Position numbers and translations under genes: made by a program. A model generated the notes under the pieces. It searched no databases and had not been told where the DNA came from. It saw only the letters and a program-made list of their open reading frames with translations. This document shows positions 54,722-64,000 of a stretch of 64,000 nucleotides of DNA, in pieces (positions within the stretch are counted from its first letter, which is position 1; every line of letters starts with the position of its first letter). Origin of the DNA: Ahrensia kielensis DSM 5890 (GTDB taxonomy: Bacteria; Pseudomonadota; Alphaproteobacteria; Rhizobiales; Rhizobiaceae); the NCBI RefSeq assembly GCF_000374465.1, contig NZ_KB894528.1, positions 671,127 through 735,126 on the forward strand, written 5' to 3'.

Positions 54722-55927
54722 TTATTTTGCACGCACAGCCAGTGCATTTTTTGTGAACGCCACCAAATATAAAACAATAAAACCACCGCCAATCAGGATC
54801 GTATCTAATACGAAATCCACCTTGCCGCCATTTTTGATGACCTGAAACGCAATATCCAGCACCGTTCCAGTCGCAAAAACAGCAAGGCCATATTGACCAA
54901 AAAGGACGATAGGCGCTGCAAGCTTAGTTTTGCACATCGCGCTGATTTGCGGGATAACTGAAATCACATAGGCAAGCGATAAGATATGCAAAAGCCTTGG
55001 CAGTGAAAGAAACGTCTTATCAAAGCTTGTGATCCAATACGGAAATCCGAACTGATTTAAATCTCTAAGAGTATTATTGCCGAGCTTCGACAACACGCTC
55101 CATTCTTTCCAAACAAGTGACATCAACAAATAAGCGCTGCAAATTATAACCAGCGGCCAGTTGAACGGAATAAAGCGTTTGCCGTCTCGCAAATGAAGTC
55201 CGGTCAACAATCCCAACACAAACAGCAACTGCCAGCAAAGTGGGTTAAAAAACCAACCACCCTCATTGGGATAGGCAGGCAAATTAATCCGAAAATGTGC
55301 GCTTAACGCCCAGCCAGCGAGTGAAAGAAGTGCCAAGAAAAAAGGATGTTTGCGTCCGATTAAGATGAAGAACGGCGTACCAAGAAGCAGCACCATATAC
55401 ATCGGCAAAATATTGACATAGCCCATTTGGTGCCCAAGCGACACAAATCCCACAATTGTTTTTAAAGGCGTGCCCCAGAGCGCTTTCAGATTATTCTTGA
55501 ACAACGGGTCGGTTATGCCAAACAGAACAGCTCCTGCAGCAACAATGCCAATCGCCAGAACGGTGATAACAAGATGCGTTTGGTAGAGTTGCCACGCCCG
55601 ACCCCAGACTTTTGCAAAAGCACGCCAAAGCGATACCCGCGCAAACACAGCACCATAGGCTATGCCAGCGGCCATACCGGACATGAGAACAAAACCTTCT
55701 GCAGAATCAGAAAATCCAAAATTCCGGTTGGTGAAGATTTCATAGAAATTATTCGGCAAATGATTGATAAAGATCATGCACAGCGCGAGACCACGAAAAA
55801 AATCAAGCCTAAGATCACGCTTAGACTTTGAGTTTGCGACAATACCCGATTCGATACCGATGTTAGATTTTGCGGCCGACGTTAAATTCGAAGAGTTAGG
55901 CAAGCACTTTACCCTTACTAGAATCAT
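54722..55927 (-). CDS. opgC: OpgC-type glucan succinyltransferase
   Basis: A 401-residue membrane protein of the OpgC family (RDLRLDFFRGLALCMIFINH, then GFSDSAEGFVLMSGMAAGIA), which adds succinyl groups to osmoregulated periplasmic glucans. About ten membrane segments are visible. The start overlaps the opgH 3' end by 32 bases; a later start near KRDLRLDF is possible. It is the third gene of opgG-opgH-opgC. Confidence 0.88.
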   Translation of the reverse strand: MILVRVKCLPNSSNLTSAAKSNIGIESGIVANSKSKRDLRLDFFRGLALCMIFINHLPNNFYEIFTNRNFGFSDSAEGFVLMSGMAAGIAYGAVFARVSLWRAFAKVWGRAWQLYQTHLVITVLAIGIVAAGAVLFGITDPLFKNNLKALWGTPLKTIVGFVSLGHQMGYVNILPMYMVLLLGTPFFILIGRKHPFFLALLSLAGWALSAHFRINLPAYPNEGGWFFNPLCWQLLFVLGLLTGLHLRDGKRFIPFNWPLVIICSAYLLMSLVWKEWSVLSKLGNNTLRDLNQFGFPYWITSFDKTFLSLPRLLHILSLAYVISVIPQISAMCKTKLAAPIVLFGQYGLAVFATGTVLDIAFQVIKNGGKVDFVLDTILIGGGFIVLYLVAFTKNALAVRAK

Positions 55928-57707
55928 TCATAGGCTTGGCCTCATCAGAATTTATATCGACAAGTCCGGTTTTTTCCCAAGCCGCCATAATGCGGTTATG
56001 CGTGACAACGATTGAGGGCAATTCAGATTCTGTAGGAACGTGAAATGTTGGCGATGCAAAACTTTGCCCCGTTTTCCAAATCACAAAAGGTGCACAAACA
56101 AGCGGAATGCCAACAGGGCTTAGCCACCAGATCAAGGATGGCGCAAAATAATGGACAGCTACGAACAGCCCTATACCAATAAGCGAAATCCAATAACTTG
56201 CATCATAGGCTTCGCGCATCGTTATTGCTTGTTGATCACGGCTGGTTGCAGGCCACCCACCATCAATACCGGATAAAACCTGAAATACGGATCGCGTCTG
56301 ATAGGCAAGCAAAATTGGCGCATTGAAACTCGATGTTAAAAGCTCAACAAAGGTTGACCAAGAAGCACTAACGCCCCCGCCAAAAGCCTCAGCACGTCCT
56401 TCGCGCACAGCACCAAAAACGATAAGCACTTTCGGCAGAACAAGAAGACCGACAATACCAAACGCCAAAGCAAGCGCATTATTTGTATAGTCACTGGGTA
56501 TGACAGGGAAAAACAATGTTTCAGGCGGAAAATAATCAATTTTAGGCTGCGTTGCGGTTGCCTGAATATTAGCAATAAGAAACGCGACCCATAAAACAGG
56601 TGCGATATAACTCATTATGCCTTGTATAAAGACAAACCGGCTCCACGCTTTTAATCTTGGCGCACCAACAAGAGCCGCATGCTGCAAATTGCCTTGGCAC
56701 CAACGCCGATCACGCTTGGCATATTCAATCATATTTTCAGGTCCTTCTTCATAAGAACCTTCAAGATCGCAGTCTAGCCGCACCCGCCATCCGGCACGCG
56801 CAAGAAGTGCAGCCTCGACATAGTCATGACTTAAAATAGTTCCACCAAAAGGCGCTTTACCTGGCAGTTCCGGCAAACCACATGAGTTTGCAAACGCGGT
56901 AATGCGAACCATCGCATTATGGCCCCAAAACGGGCCTTCATCACCTTGCAGCGTTTCTTGGCCACGCGCAAAGATTGGCGAAAAGAAGCTGGCTGAAAAC
57001 TGCATTGCACGGCCAAAAAATGATTTTGCATTGATGATTTTGGGCAGTGTTTGCAACAGGCCAAGCTCTGGATCAGCCTGCATGCGGCGCACCATTTCAA
57101 CAATGGTGTTAGCGTCCATCAAACTGTCGGCATCAAGAATGAGAGCAAAGTCATAGGCCGCGCCAGAACGTTCGATAAAGTCTTTCACATTGCCGGCTTT
57201 ACGGCCTTTGTTTTGTAAGCGCCGACGGTAAAAAATGCGCCCTGCAGCATCGCGCGTTTTAATCAGCTTTGCGAACCAAAGCTTTTCCAATTCGCCGACC
57301 TCGTCATTGGTCGTGTCGGACAAAATAGCAAAATGAAATTTATCAAGAAGTCCTGTCTCAGCCAGTGCCGTATCCATTGCCGCAACACGGGCAAAGGATG
57401 TGGCAGGGTCTTCATTATAGACAGGCATCAAAATGACGGTCTTGCTGTCTATTGGCTCATCAGAAAATGACACTGGTTTTGCCGCCAAAGAGCGAACAAG
57501 ACCCACCATACCAAGCACAGCGCCCCAACAGAGCCAAATTGTCGTTAAAAAGACTAAAAAAGACAGCACTAAATCGATCAAGCGCAAGCCGTCTGCTGCA
57601 CTAAATTGCAGCAGAAGAAACGCAGCAATTGCGCCCGACATGATACTGATCGATGCCGCAACAAAACGGAATTTACGAGTTGTTGCGCGCGAATAATGCG
57701 CTGCCAT
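55896..57707 (-). CDS. opgH: Periplasmic glucan glucosyltransferase OpgH
   Basis: A 603-residue GT2 membrane enzyme that polymerises the beta-glucan backbone. It shows two N-terminal helices, an acidic UDP-glucose region (DTTNDEVGELE, ILDADSLMDANTI), the QxxRW-like RDRRWCQGNLQH and several C-terminal helices. It is shorter at the N-terminus than E. coli OpgH (847 residues). A separate 56-codon frame just upstream resembles the missing N-terminal leader. Confidence 0.92.
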   Translation of the reverse strand: MAAHYSRATTRKFRFVAASISIMSGAIAAFLLLQFSAADGLRLIDLVLSFLVFLTTIWLCWGAVLGMVGLVRSLAAKPVSFSDEPIDSKTVILMPVYNEDPATSFARVAAMDTALAETGLLDKFHFAILSDTTNDEVGELEKLWFAKLIKTRDAAGRIFYRRRLQNKGRKAGNVKDFIERSGAAYDFALILDADSLMDANTIVEMVRRMQADPELGLLQTLPKIINAKSFFGRAMQFSASFFSPIFARGQETLQGDEGPFWGHNAMVRITAFANSCGLPELPGKAPFGGTILSHDYVEAALLARAGWRVRLDCDLEGSYEEGPENMIEYAKRDRRWCQGNLQHAALVGAPRLKAWSRFVFIQGIMSYIAPVLWVAFLIANIQATATQPKIDYFPPETLFFPVIPSDYTNNALALAFGIVGLLVLPKVLIVFGAVREGRAEAFGGGVSASWSTFVELLTSSFNAPILLAYQTRSVFQVLSGIDGGWPATSRDQQAITMREAYDASYWISLIGIGLFVAVHYFAPSLIWWLSPVGIPLVCAPFVIWKTGQSFASPTFHVPTESELPSIVVTHNRIMAAWEKTGLVDINSDEAKPMNDSSKGKVLA

Positions 57708-57711
57708 TTAT

Positions 57712-57882
57712 TCAGCCATTTGCTGTTTTTCGACCGATGAAACCAAACCAGTTAAAACGTGGAAGAACAGAACGCTGTCTTTCCAAATCTTGGAGCGGCA
57801 TAAAAAGCGGTGCCTCTGGTAATGCACCCTGTTCAAGAATGTCAGAAACAGTATTTTTATTGCGATTTATTTGGGTGGTCAT
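57712..57882 (-). CDS. 56-residue ORF between opgG and opgH, possibly the detached OpgH N-terminus
   Basis: The ATG at 57882 overlaps the opgG stop (ATGA). The peptide contains ILEQGALPEAPLFMPLQDLE, which resembles the LPPEAPLAMPxQ leader found near the start of OpgH proteins. It ends in TGA 4 bases before the opgH ATG and in a different frame. It may be a separate coupled small protein, or OpgH split by a one-base indel. Confidence 0.55.
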   Translation of the reverse strand: MTTQINRNKNTVSDILEQGALPEAPLFMPLQDLERQRSVLPRFNWFGFIGRKTANG

Positions 57883-59531
57883 TGTTCACGCGTCCATTGG
57901 AAATGCCAAACTTCACTTAACTTACTTTCATAACCCGCAATATGCGCGGTTAGTTCCAACAGTGATTCATTTTTTGAATCAAGATCAAAGACAAGTCGCC
58001 ACATATCTTTACCAGACACTTTAGACAACACGACATTTTTAACCTCACCAGCTGATGCGGTTACGACAGGTTTAATCGGCATTTCTTTGTCAGGATCATA
58101 GGGAAGGTTTGCAATATTACCGCCAACAAAATCAATGACAAATTTACGCACATTCGTGTCAGGATTTGACACACCTGAAAAACCGCCGATCCCGCTGCGT
58201 GTTGAATCAACATAAGCCAAATCACCATTGATTTCAGGCGGTAAGCCACCCCAATGCAACCGGTATGCGAACGTCAACTCTTCGCCAGCTTTAGGCGATT
58301 TGTCTGGCGACCAAAAAGCGCCAATATTATCATCGGCCTCAATATTAGCCGGTATCTCAAGTAGCCTCACCGACCCATTGGGCCAATCGCCAATTAGCTC
58401 AACACGAACCGAAGGACGGTCATGATAACGTGCACCAACATCTTGAAAATCGTCGAAATCACGCGCGCGCTGATAAAGGCCAAAGGCTTTCAGATTATGT
58501 TCTGAGAAGTAAGAAAGGCTCAAACGCTTAGGGTTTGACAGCGCCCGCCAAGCCTTATCACCGTTCTTGCGTTCGATAAGCAGACCATCACTATCGTGAA
58601 CCTGCGGTCTATAATCGTCAAAATCCGAACGGTTCACATGAGAATAAAGGAACATGGAGGTTAAAGGGGCGATACCGAGCTGTTTTACATCTTTGCGGAA
58701 AAACAGTTTGCACTCAACGTCCATTACCGTGTCTTCACCCGGATCAACCACGAACTTATAAGCGCCTGTCACAGATGGGCTTTCCAGTGCTGCATAAAGT
58801 GTGATGATACCGCTATTCGCCGCTGGGCGCTCAACCCAAAAAGCGGTAAAACGAGGAAACTCTTCACCTGTTGATAGGCCAGTATCAATGCTAAGACCGC
58901 GCGCAGACATGCCATAAGCATTGCCGCGCCCAAGCGCTCTGAAATAACTCGCGCCAACAAATGCCATCAGCTCGTCAAATTTATCCAAACGATTGAGCGG
59001 ATTATTGATCCTGAAACCTGCAATGCCGGGCAATTGCATATCCGGGTCAATTTTTGTTTTCATGCCGTCATAATATTTGAAATCATGGGCTGTGAAATTG
59101 AGCGGACGCGCAGCACCTTCATTAACTTCATAAAGAGCAACGGTCTCACGATAGAGCCAACCTGGATGAAATCCATGCAACTGAAATTGACTACCTTCGT
59201 CGTTCCAGCGCGCATGCTTAGGATCAAACTGAATCTTGCGGTAATCATCATAGCTGAGCTTATTAAATGGCTGACCTAACTGTGTAGGTTCCACATAATC
59301 TTGGCTAGATAGCTCCCTCATTTGGTCGATGAGAATCTCAAAAGAAAATGGCGCTTGAGCCGTAGCTTCGACTTCAGCAACATTATCTTGAGCTAAACCG
59401 CGCGTTGAAAAAGCCAATGTAGTGGTCGCAGCGAGAGCTGCAATAAAGCCACGCCTAGACAAAGTCGATTGGCGCAATGAATTACGATCAGACATATTAG
59501 AATGCATGGGAGTCCTGAAAATTTGAAGCAA
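57879..59531 (-). CDS. opgG: Periplasmic glucan biosynthesis protein OpgG
   Basis: A 550-residue periplasmic protein with a twin-arginine signal (STLSRRGFIAALAATTTLAF) ending near RGLAQD, then the two-domain MdoG/OpgG fold (PFSFEILIDQMRELSSQDY onward). It is needed for glucan branching and release. First gene of the opgG-ORF-opgH-opgC operon. The start could instead be at MSDRNS (59495). Confidence 0.93.
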   Translation of the reverse strand: MLQIFRTPMHSNMSDRNSLRQSTLSRRGFIAALAATTTLAFSTRGLAQDNVAEVEATAQAPFSFEILIDQMRELSSQDYVEPTQLGQPFNKLSYDDYRKIQFDPKHARWNDEGSQFQLHGFHPGWLYRETVALYEVNEGAARPLNFTAHDFKYYDGMKTKIDPDMQLPGIAGFRINNPLNRLDKFDELMAFVGASYFRALGRGNAYGMSARGLSIDTGLSTGEEFPRFTAFWVERPAANSGIITLYAALESPSVTGAYKFVVDPGEDTVMDVECKLFFRKDVKQLGIAPLTSMFLYSHVNRSDFDDYRPQVHDSDGLLIERKNGDKAWRALSNPKRLSLSYFSEHNLKAFGLYQRARDFDDFQDVGARYHDRPSVRVELIGDWPNGSVRLLEIPANIEADDNIGAFWSPDKSPKAGEELTFAYRLHWGGLPPEINGDLAYVDSTRSGIGGFSGVSNPDTNVRKFVIDFVGGNIANLPYDPDKEMPIKPVVTASAGEVKNVVLSKVSGKDMWRLVFDLDSKNESLLELTAHIAGYESKLSEVWHFQWTREQ

Positions 59532-59699
59532 CCAATATTACGAACACTTAATGAGCCGTTTGGTTCCCGCGCCTCTCTAGTCCCCTATTCATGATTTGAA
59601 TAGATAGGATTTTGTTAGACGCGTAATTATTCACTATTGTTCTTGTTCAAATTCGCACTAAAGTTTGTAAAAAGTGAGGCAGAAAAAAGTTTTAAATGA

Positions 59700-60464
59700 T
59701 TAAGAGTAAGTGCGTAGCCATTCAAGGGTGTGCTCAGTCGGACCATTGGGCTTATATTCAGCACCAAGCGGCCTTTTATAGCCCAAATTATCGATCAGTT
59801 CGAACAGCGCAGCAAAATCAATTTCACCTTTTTGTGGCGGCCCTCGGTCCGGCACAGAAGCAAATTGAATATGACCAATATGCGGCAAGAGATTTACAAT
59901 CTTATTCTCAAGATCGCCCTCCATCAATTGCACATGATAAAGATCAAACATGAGTTGAATGTTCGGCTTGGCCACAGCCTCGATGATTCGCAGCGCATGA
60001 TCTGTCGTCGACAGAAAATAATCAGGTGCATCAAACCTATTGAGCGGCTCTATCAATATTGTGATGCCATGCTTCTCAGCGCGCAAACAGGCATATTGAA
60101 GATTGTCGATGAACGTGTCTTCAGCTGCTGCCCCACTTGAAAAACCCGCCATGACGTGAACAGCGCGGCAATCTATAGCAGTAGCATAATCGATTGCTTC
60201 ATCGATCGCGGATCGGGCTTCCGTCACACGACCCGGCAATGCGCAAAGACCATTATCGCCAGCCGTAACATCGCCGCGGCGTGTATTGATGCCAAGCATT
60301 TGAATGTCGTTATCGCCCAAGGCTTTGCGGACCAATTCGGCTGGAACATCATAAGGCCAATGACATTCCACAGCATCAAAGCCCGCAGCCTTTGCAGCAG
60401 CAATAGCTTCAGGCAAAGAAAGCTCCGTCCACAAGAAACCTAGGTTTGCTGAAAAGCGTGGCAT
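59700..60464 (-). CDS. Hydroxypyruvate isomerase-like TIM-barrel enzyme
   Basis: A 254-residue xylose-isomerase-like TIM barrel of the Hyi/OtnI family: MPRFSANLGFLWTELSLPEA, then the metal-binding glutamates and histidines in ILIEPLNRFD, MFDLYHVQ and HIQFASVPDRGPPQKGEID. The likely substrate is hydroxypyruvate or a 2-oxo-sugar acid phosphate; not decidable here. The start overlaps the ABC ATPase stop by one base. Confidence 0.88.
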   Translation of the reverse strand: MPRFSANLGFLWTELSLPEAIAAAKAAGFDAVECHWPYDVPAELVRKALGDNDIQMLGINTRRGDVTAGDNGLCALPGRVTEARSAIDEAIDYATAIDCRAVHVMAGFSSGAAAEDTFIDNLQYACLRAEKHGITILIEPLNRFDAPDYFLSTTDHALRIIEAVAKPNIQLMFDLYHVQLMEGDLENKIVNLLPHIGHIQFASVPDRGPPQKGEIDFAALFELIDNLGYKRPLGAEYKPNGPTEHTLEWLRTYS

Positions 60465-62287
60465 TATTCGTCAACCAGCAACATTTCAATTGGATCATGC
60501 TCCGCAACAAAATGATTATCACCTTGATCAATCAATTTTGGACGGTAATCAGATTTTTGCGCAGCGCTCAAACTCTCTGATTTAGACGGCATAAATCTTA
60601 GCCTTGCAGCAGAATCAAGCGGTGAAGACAATTCGCCTTTTAATTTAAGGCGCTTGCGCGTGCGTTCCACAACAGGATCAGGAATTGGAACAGCAGAAAT
60701 AAGCTGCTTTGTGTATGGATGTTGCGGGGCTTCAAACAGCGCATCGCTCGTTGCGAGCTCCACCACATTACCCAGATACATCACCAATATACGGTCGGAA
60801 ATCTCCCGCACGACCGAAAGGTCATGACTGATGAAAATGAGGGAGAGCCCCATATCCTTTTGCAAATCCCGCAACAAATCGATGATCTGCGCCTGAATGG
60901 ATACATCAAGCGCTGAAACCGCCTCGTCACAAATCACAAGTTTAGGGCTTAAAATGACAGCACGCGCAATTCCCACACGCTGATTTTGACCACCGGACAA
61001 CTCATGGGGATAGCGATTAATCATAGATTTTGGCAAACCAACACGGTCCATCATGGCTTCCACTTTTTGGCGCCGTTCTTCCTTTGATAAATGAGGCGCA
61101 AAAATACGCAGCGGCTCCATGATCGACGAACCAATTGTCATAGATGGGTTAAGGCTTGCCATTGGGTCTTGAAAGACAATCTGCAAATCTTGCCGAGCAT
61201 CCTTCATCTGGTTCTTGCCCATGCCCATCAAATCAGCACCGAGCCAAGACACTTCGCCTGATGCCACCGGCAGCAAACGCAAAATCGCGCGCGCTAAAGT
61301 TGATTTACCTGAACCGGACTCCCCAACGACGCCAAGCGTTTCGCCTTTCGCTAAATCAAAGCTGATGCCATCAACAGCCTTCAAAACATTTTTGCGCGCA
61401 AATAAGCCATTGAAGATATCAAACTCAACTTTCAAACTATCAACATTGAGAAAGCTGTCTTTCGATGGTGCAGTAACGGGCTGCTTACGCTCAAGACGGG
61501 GCTTATCGATACGCGGCATGGCATCCAGCAACATGCGAGTATATTCAGTCTGCGGATTGGAGAAAATATCATCAACCGCGCCTTCCTCCACATATTCGCC
61601 ATATCGCATAACCTGTATGCGGTCACACATACGCGCCACAACGCCCATATCATGGGTTATCATGACAATAGCAGTGCCCTGCTCGCGCCGAAGCTCATCC
61701 ATAATGTCGAGAATTTCCGCCTGAATTGTAACATCCAGCGCAGTCGTTGGTTCATCCGCGATCAATAGATCAGGATTACACAACATCGCCATTGCGATCA
61801 TCACACGCTGGCGCATACCGCCAGAAAGCTCGAATGGATATTGCCGCAAACGGCGTTTGGCTTCAGGAATATGTACCCGTTCCAGCCACTCCAGACATTT
61901 TTTATCGGCTTCTGCACCACTTAGTTTCTGGTGAAACTTTAGAACTTCGCGCATCTGATCGACCACACGCATATGCGGAGTGAGCGATGTCAGCGGGTCT
62001 TGGAAGATCATTGAGATGGAAGAACCACGTATTTTATTGAGTTTTTTCAAAGGCAAATCGAGTAGGTTTTGCCCTTTGAAATTTATCTCTCCACGTGCAC
62101 TACCATTATTTGAAAGCAAGTTCATTGCCGCCAAGAATGTCTGGCTTTTGCCCGAGCCAGATTCGCCCACGACACCCAGACATTCACCTGGATTGACGTA
62201 ACAATTGATCCCGCGAACCGCATTAACAGTGCCGTCTTCGGTTGCAAAATCAACATGCAAGTCATGTACTGATAATAATTTTGTCAT
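60464..62287 (-). CDS. ABC transporter, fused dual ATP-binding protein (oligopeptide/dipeptide type)
   Basis: A 607-residue protein with two complete nucleotide-binding domains: Walker A GESGSGKSQTF and GESGSGKSTLA, signatures ELSGGMRQRV and ELSGGQNQRV, and OPN-type C-terminal extensions. The fused DppD-DppF/YejF-like arrangement energises the permeases encoded upstream. The start is 6 bases from the OppC-like stop. Confidence 0.93.
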   Translation of the reverse strand: MTKLLSVHDLHVDFATEDGTVNAVRGINCYVNPGECLGVVGESGSGKSQTFLAAMNLLSNNGSARGEINFKGQNLLDLPLKKLNKIRGSSISMIFQDPLTSLTPHMRVVDQMREVLKFHQKLSGAEADKKCLEWLERVHIPEAKRRLRQYPFELSGGMRQRVMIAMAMLCNPDLLIADEPTTALDVTIQAEILDIMDELRREQGTAIVMITHDMGVVARMCDRIQVMRYGEYVEEGAVDDIFSNPQTEYTRMLLDAMPRIDKPRLERKQPVTAPSKDSFLNVDSLKVEFDIFNGLFARKNVLKAVDGISFDLAKGETLGVVGESGSGKSTLARAILRLLPVASGEVSWLGADLMGMGKNQMKDARQDLQIVFQDPMASLNPSMTIGSSIMEPLRIFAPHLSKEERRQKVEAMMDRVGLPKSMINRYPHELSGGQNQRVGIARAVILSPKLVICDEAVSALDVSIQAQIIDLLRDLQKDMGLSLIFISHDLSVVREISDRILVMYLGNVVELATSDALFEAPQHPYTKQLISAVPIPDPVVERTRKRLKLKGELSSPLDSAARLRFMPSKSESLSAAQKSDYRPKLIDQGDNHFVAEHDPIEMLLVDE

Positions 62288-62293
62288 GATTGA

Positions 62294-63199
62294 TTACCGA
62301 TCTTTCGGGTCAAACGCATCGCGCAAACCATCGCCGATGAATAATAAGCTCAAGAGCAATAAAATGAGAAAAGTAGCTGGAAACCACAGCAACCAAGGCA
62401 ACACTTCCATCGCATCACTGCCTTCCGCAATCAGCGTACCAAGCGAAGTAAGCGGCTCTTGAACACCAAATCCCAGATAAGAAAGGAAGCTTTCTGTGGC
62501 AACAATTTCTGGCACAGTCAGCGCTGCATAAATAACAACAGGGCCAACAAGATTGGGCACAATATGCCTGAATATGATGGCCGTAGAACTACGTCCAGAC
62601 GCACGTGCAGCCTCAATAAATTCACGGTTTTTAATTGCCAAGGTTTGACCGCGCACAATACGTGCCATCGTCAACCATTCGAGCATACCGATTGCAGCAA
62701 AGAGCAAATAAACATTGCGCCCGAAAATCACCATGAGAAGAATAACGAACAGAATATATGGCAGCGCATACATAATATCGACAAAGCGCATCATTGCTTG
62801 GTCAATTCGCCCGCCCATATAGCCAGCGATTGCACCATAAGACACACCAATTACAATCGACACGAAGGTGGCGACCAGTGCCACAAGCAGTGAAACGCGG
62901 GTGCCATAGAGCGTGCGCGCCAGCAAATCGCGGCCATTTTGGTCTGTACCAAAATAATGCCCCGTTTCAATTGAAGGCGGCGCACGAAACGCGTTCCAAT
63001 CAGGGTCTTCATAACCGTAGGGCAAAAATGAAGGCAGAATTAACGCTGCTAAAATAAGTACGATTAGAATGCCAGAAGAGATCATTGCCGCTTTGTTTCG
63101 GCGCAAACGAAGCATTGCTTCTTGCCACAATGAGCGGCCAGAAACTTCGCCATCTGCAACACCTTTAAAGAGGTTGCGTTTGAAAGATTGTAAAATCAT
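62294..63199 (-). CDS. ABC transporter permease, OppC/DppC-like
   Basis: A 301-residue permease: N-terminal cytoplasmic segment, first helix (AAMISSGILIVLILAALILP), an OppC_N periplasmic loop (HYFGTDQNGRDLLARTLYG) and the EAA motif EAARASGRSSTAIIFRHIVP. The start at 63199 overlaps the OppB-like stop by 4 bases; the extension to 63226 lies inside the neighbour. Confidence 0.92.
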   Translation of the reverse strand: MILQSFKRNLFKGVADGEVSGRSLWQEAMLRLRRNKAAMISSGILIVLILAALILPSFLPYGYEDPDWNAFRAPPSIETGHYFGTDQNGRDLLARTLYGTRVSLLVALVATFVSIVIGVSYGAIAGYMGGRIDQAMMRFVDIMYALPYILFVILLMVIFGRNVYLLFAAIGMLEWLTMARIVRGQTLAIKNREFIEAARASGRSSTAIIFRHIVPNLVGPVVIYAALTVPEIVATESFLSYLGFGVQEPLTSLGTLIAEGSDAMEVLPWLLWFPATFLILLLLSLLFIGDGLRDAFDPKDR

Positions 63200-64000
63200 T
63201 GCGCCCTCACCCGTGGATCTAACCACGCATATAAAAGATCGACGATCAAATTGAGGATAAGGATTATGACCATATAGAAAATCACGGTTCCCAGCACCAT
63301 GCCATAGTCACGGTTTAGCGCTGCATTAATGAAATAGCGGCCAATGCCAGGCAGGCCAAAAATCTGTTCCACAACCAGCGATCCGGTTAGCAAATAGCCC
63401 GCTGCAGGCCCAAGATACGACATAACGGGCATCAAAGAAGGACGCAGCGCATGGCGCATAACTATCGGCGTTGAGCCAAGCCCTTTCGAACGCGCAGTCC
63501 TGATGAAATTGGAGGCGAGAACTTCAATCATTGCACCGCGCATCAGCCGCGAAATACGTGCAATGTGTGGAAATGATAAAACGGCAACGGGTAAAACCAG
63601 ATAGCGCAATGAGCCATCTCCCCAACCGCCAACAGGCAACCAAGCCAACTCAATACCAAATAAGAGCTGCAAAATGGGAGCCATTAGAAAGTTTGGTATC
63701 ACCAAGCCCAGCAGAACAAGCGCTGCCAAAGTATGATCGGACCAAGAATTGCGTTTTAACGCGCCGATAATTCCCGCAAGAACACCAAACACGATCGACA
63801 CGACAAATGCCGCACCGCCCAAAATGAGCGTGTAAGGCAAACCAATGGAAATCTGTTCAGCAACAGAGAAGTCTTCGGTTGTAAAAGACGGACCAAGATC
63901 ACCTTGCAACACATCTCCGATATAGATCGCATATTGTTGGATCAATGGCTTATCAAGATTGTAATGCGCATCAAGATTGGCCTTGATTCCAGCAGGCATA
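63196..64000 (-). CDS. ABC transporter permease, OppB/DppB-like, partial (5' end outside)
   Basis: At least 267 C-terminal residues of an OppB-type permease: GDVLQGDLGPSF, several membrane helices, the EAA-loop region FIRTARSKGLGSTPIVMRHALRP and GLPGIGRYFINAALNRDYGMV. The first roughly 90 residues lie beyond the right edge, so the apparent ATG near 63999 is internal. The substrate-binding protein is probably further right. Confidence 0.92.
   Translation of the reverse strand, partial: MPAGIKANLDAHYNLDKPLIQQYAIYIGDVLQGDLGPSFTTEDFSVAEQISIGLPYTLILGGAAFVVSIVFGVLAGIIGALKRNSWSDHTLAALVLLGLVIPNFLMAPILQLLFGIELAWLPVGGWGDGSLRYLVLPVAVLSFPHIARISRLMRGAMIEVLASNFIRTARSKGLGSTPIVMRHALRPSLMPVMSYLGPAAGYLLTGSLVVEQIFGLPGIGRYFINAALNRDYGMVLGTVIFYMVIILILNLIVDLLYAWLDPRVRAQ

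Overview
The window looks like a chromosome segment of an alphaproteobacterium of the order Hyphomicrobiales (Rhizobiales). The evidence is the gene order ispDF-cinA-ratA-lipA-lpdA-pdhCBA-ftsB-eno-kdsA, the lipoylated E1-beta subunit, an alphaproteobacterial LexA box between ssb and uvrA, glnB-glnA behind a sigma-54 promoter, and the order rplQ-degP-rarA-crcB. Species cannot be named from this.

Region 1 (1-33.36 kb) is ordinary housekeeping DNA. It holds the pyruvate dehydrogenase cluster with lipoate synthase, enolase and KDO-8-P synthase, queuosine genes (tgt, queA), two cyclophilins, coaD, gyrA followed by a lysE gene broken by a stop codon, marC, divergent ssb/uvrA under an SOS box, glnBA, an FKBP isomerase, a beta-CASP nuclease, a pseudouridine synthase, crcB, an LpxO-like hydroxylase and the 3' half of rarA.

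Region 2 (33.36-49.85 kb) is the exceptional part. At first sight it is gene-free, T-poor, A/C-rich DNA full of meaningless ORFs. Read codon by codon on the minus strand it is the complete rpsJ-to-rplQ (S10-spc-alpha) ribosomal-protein operon, followed by degP and the 5' half of rarA. All genes are in the expected order and lengths and, wherever I aligned them, in unbroken register. Roughly half or more of the residues are replaced, almost always toward codons rich in T and G on the coding strand. Start/stop overlaps and spacings survive, but catalytic motifs and many start or stop codons are destroyed and premature stops are present. Both edges are sharp: one lies inside rarA, the other just after the tuf stop codon. 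I see no indels. This is either a remarkable substitution-only hypermutation tract (with functional copies elsewhere) or a sequencing/assembly fault. Raw reads would decide.

Region 3 (49.85-64 kb) is normal again: tuf with tRNA-Gly and tRNA-Tyr upstream, rlmB, an OmpA-family lipoprotein, an acyltransferase, the opgG-opgH-opgC periplasmic glucan operon, and an oligopeptide-type ABC importer operon ending in a hydroxypyruvate isomerase-like gene. The importer runs off the right edge. The genes flanking tuf are of two kinds: tRNA-Tyr/tRNA-Gly on one side (tufB-like) and rpsJ on the other (tufA-like). This hints at recombination or misassembly through the tuf repeat.
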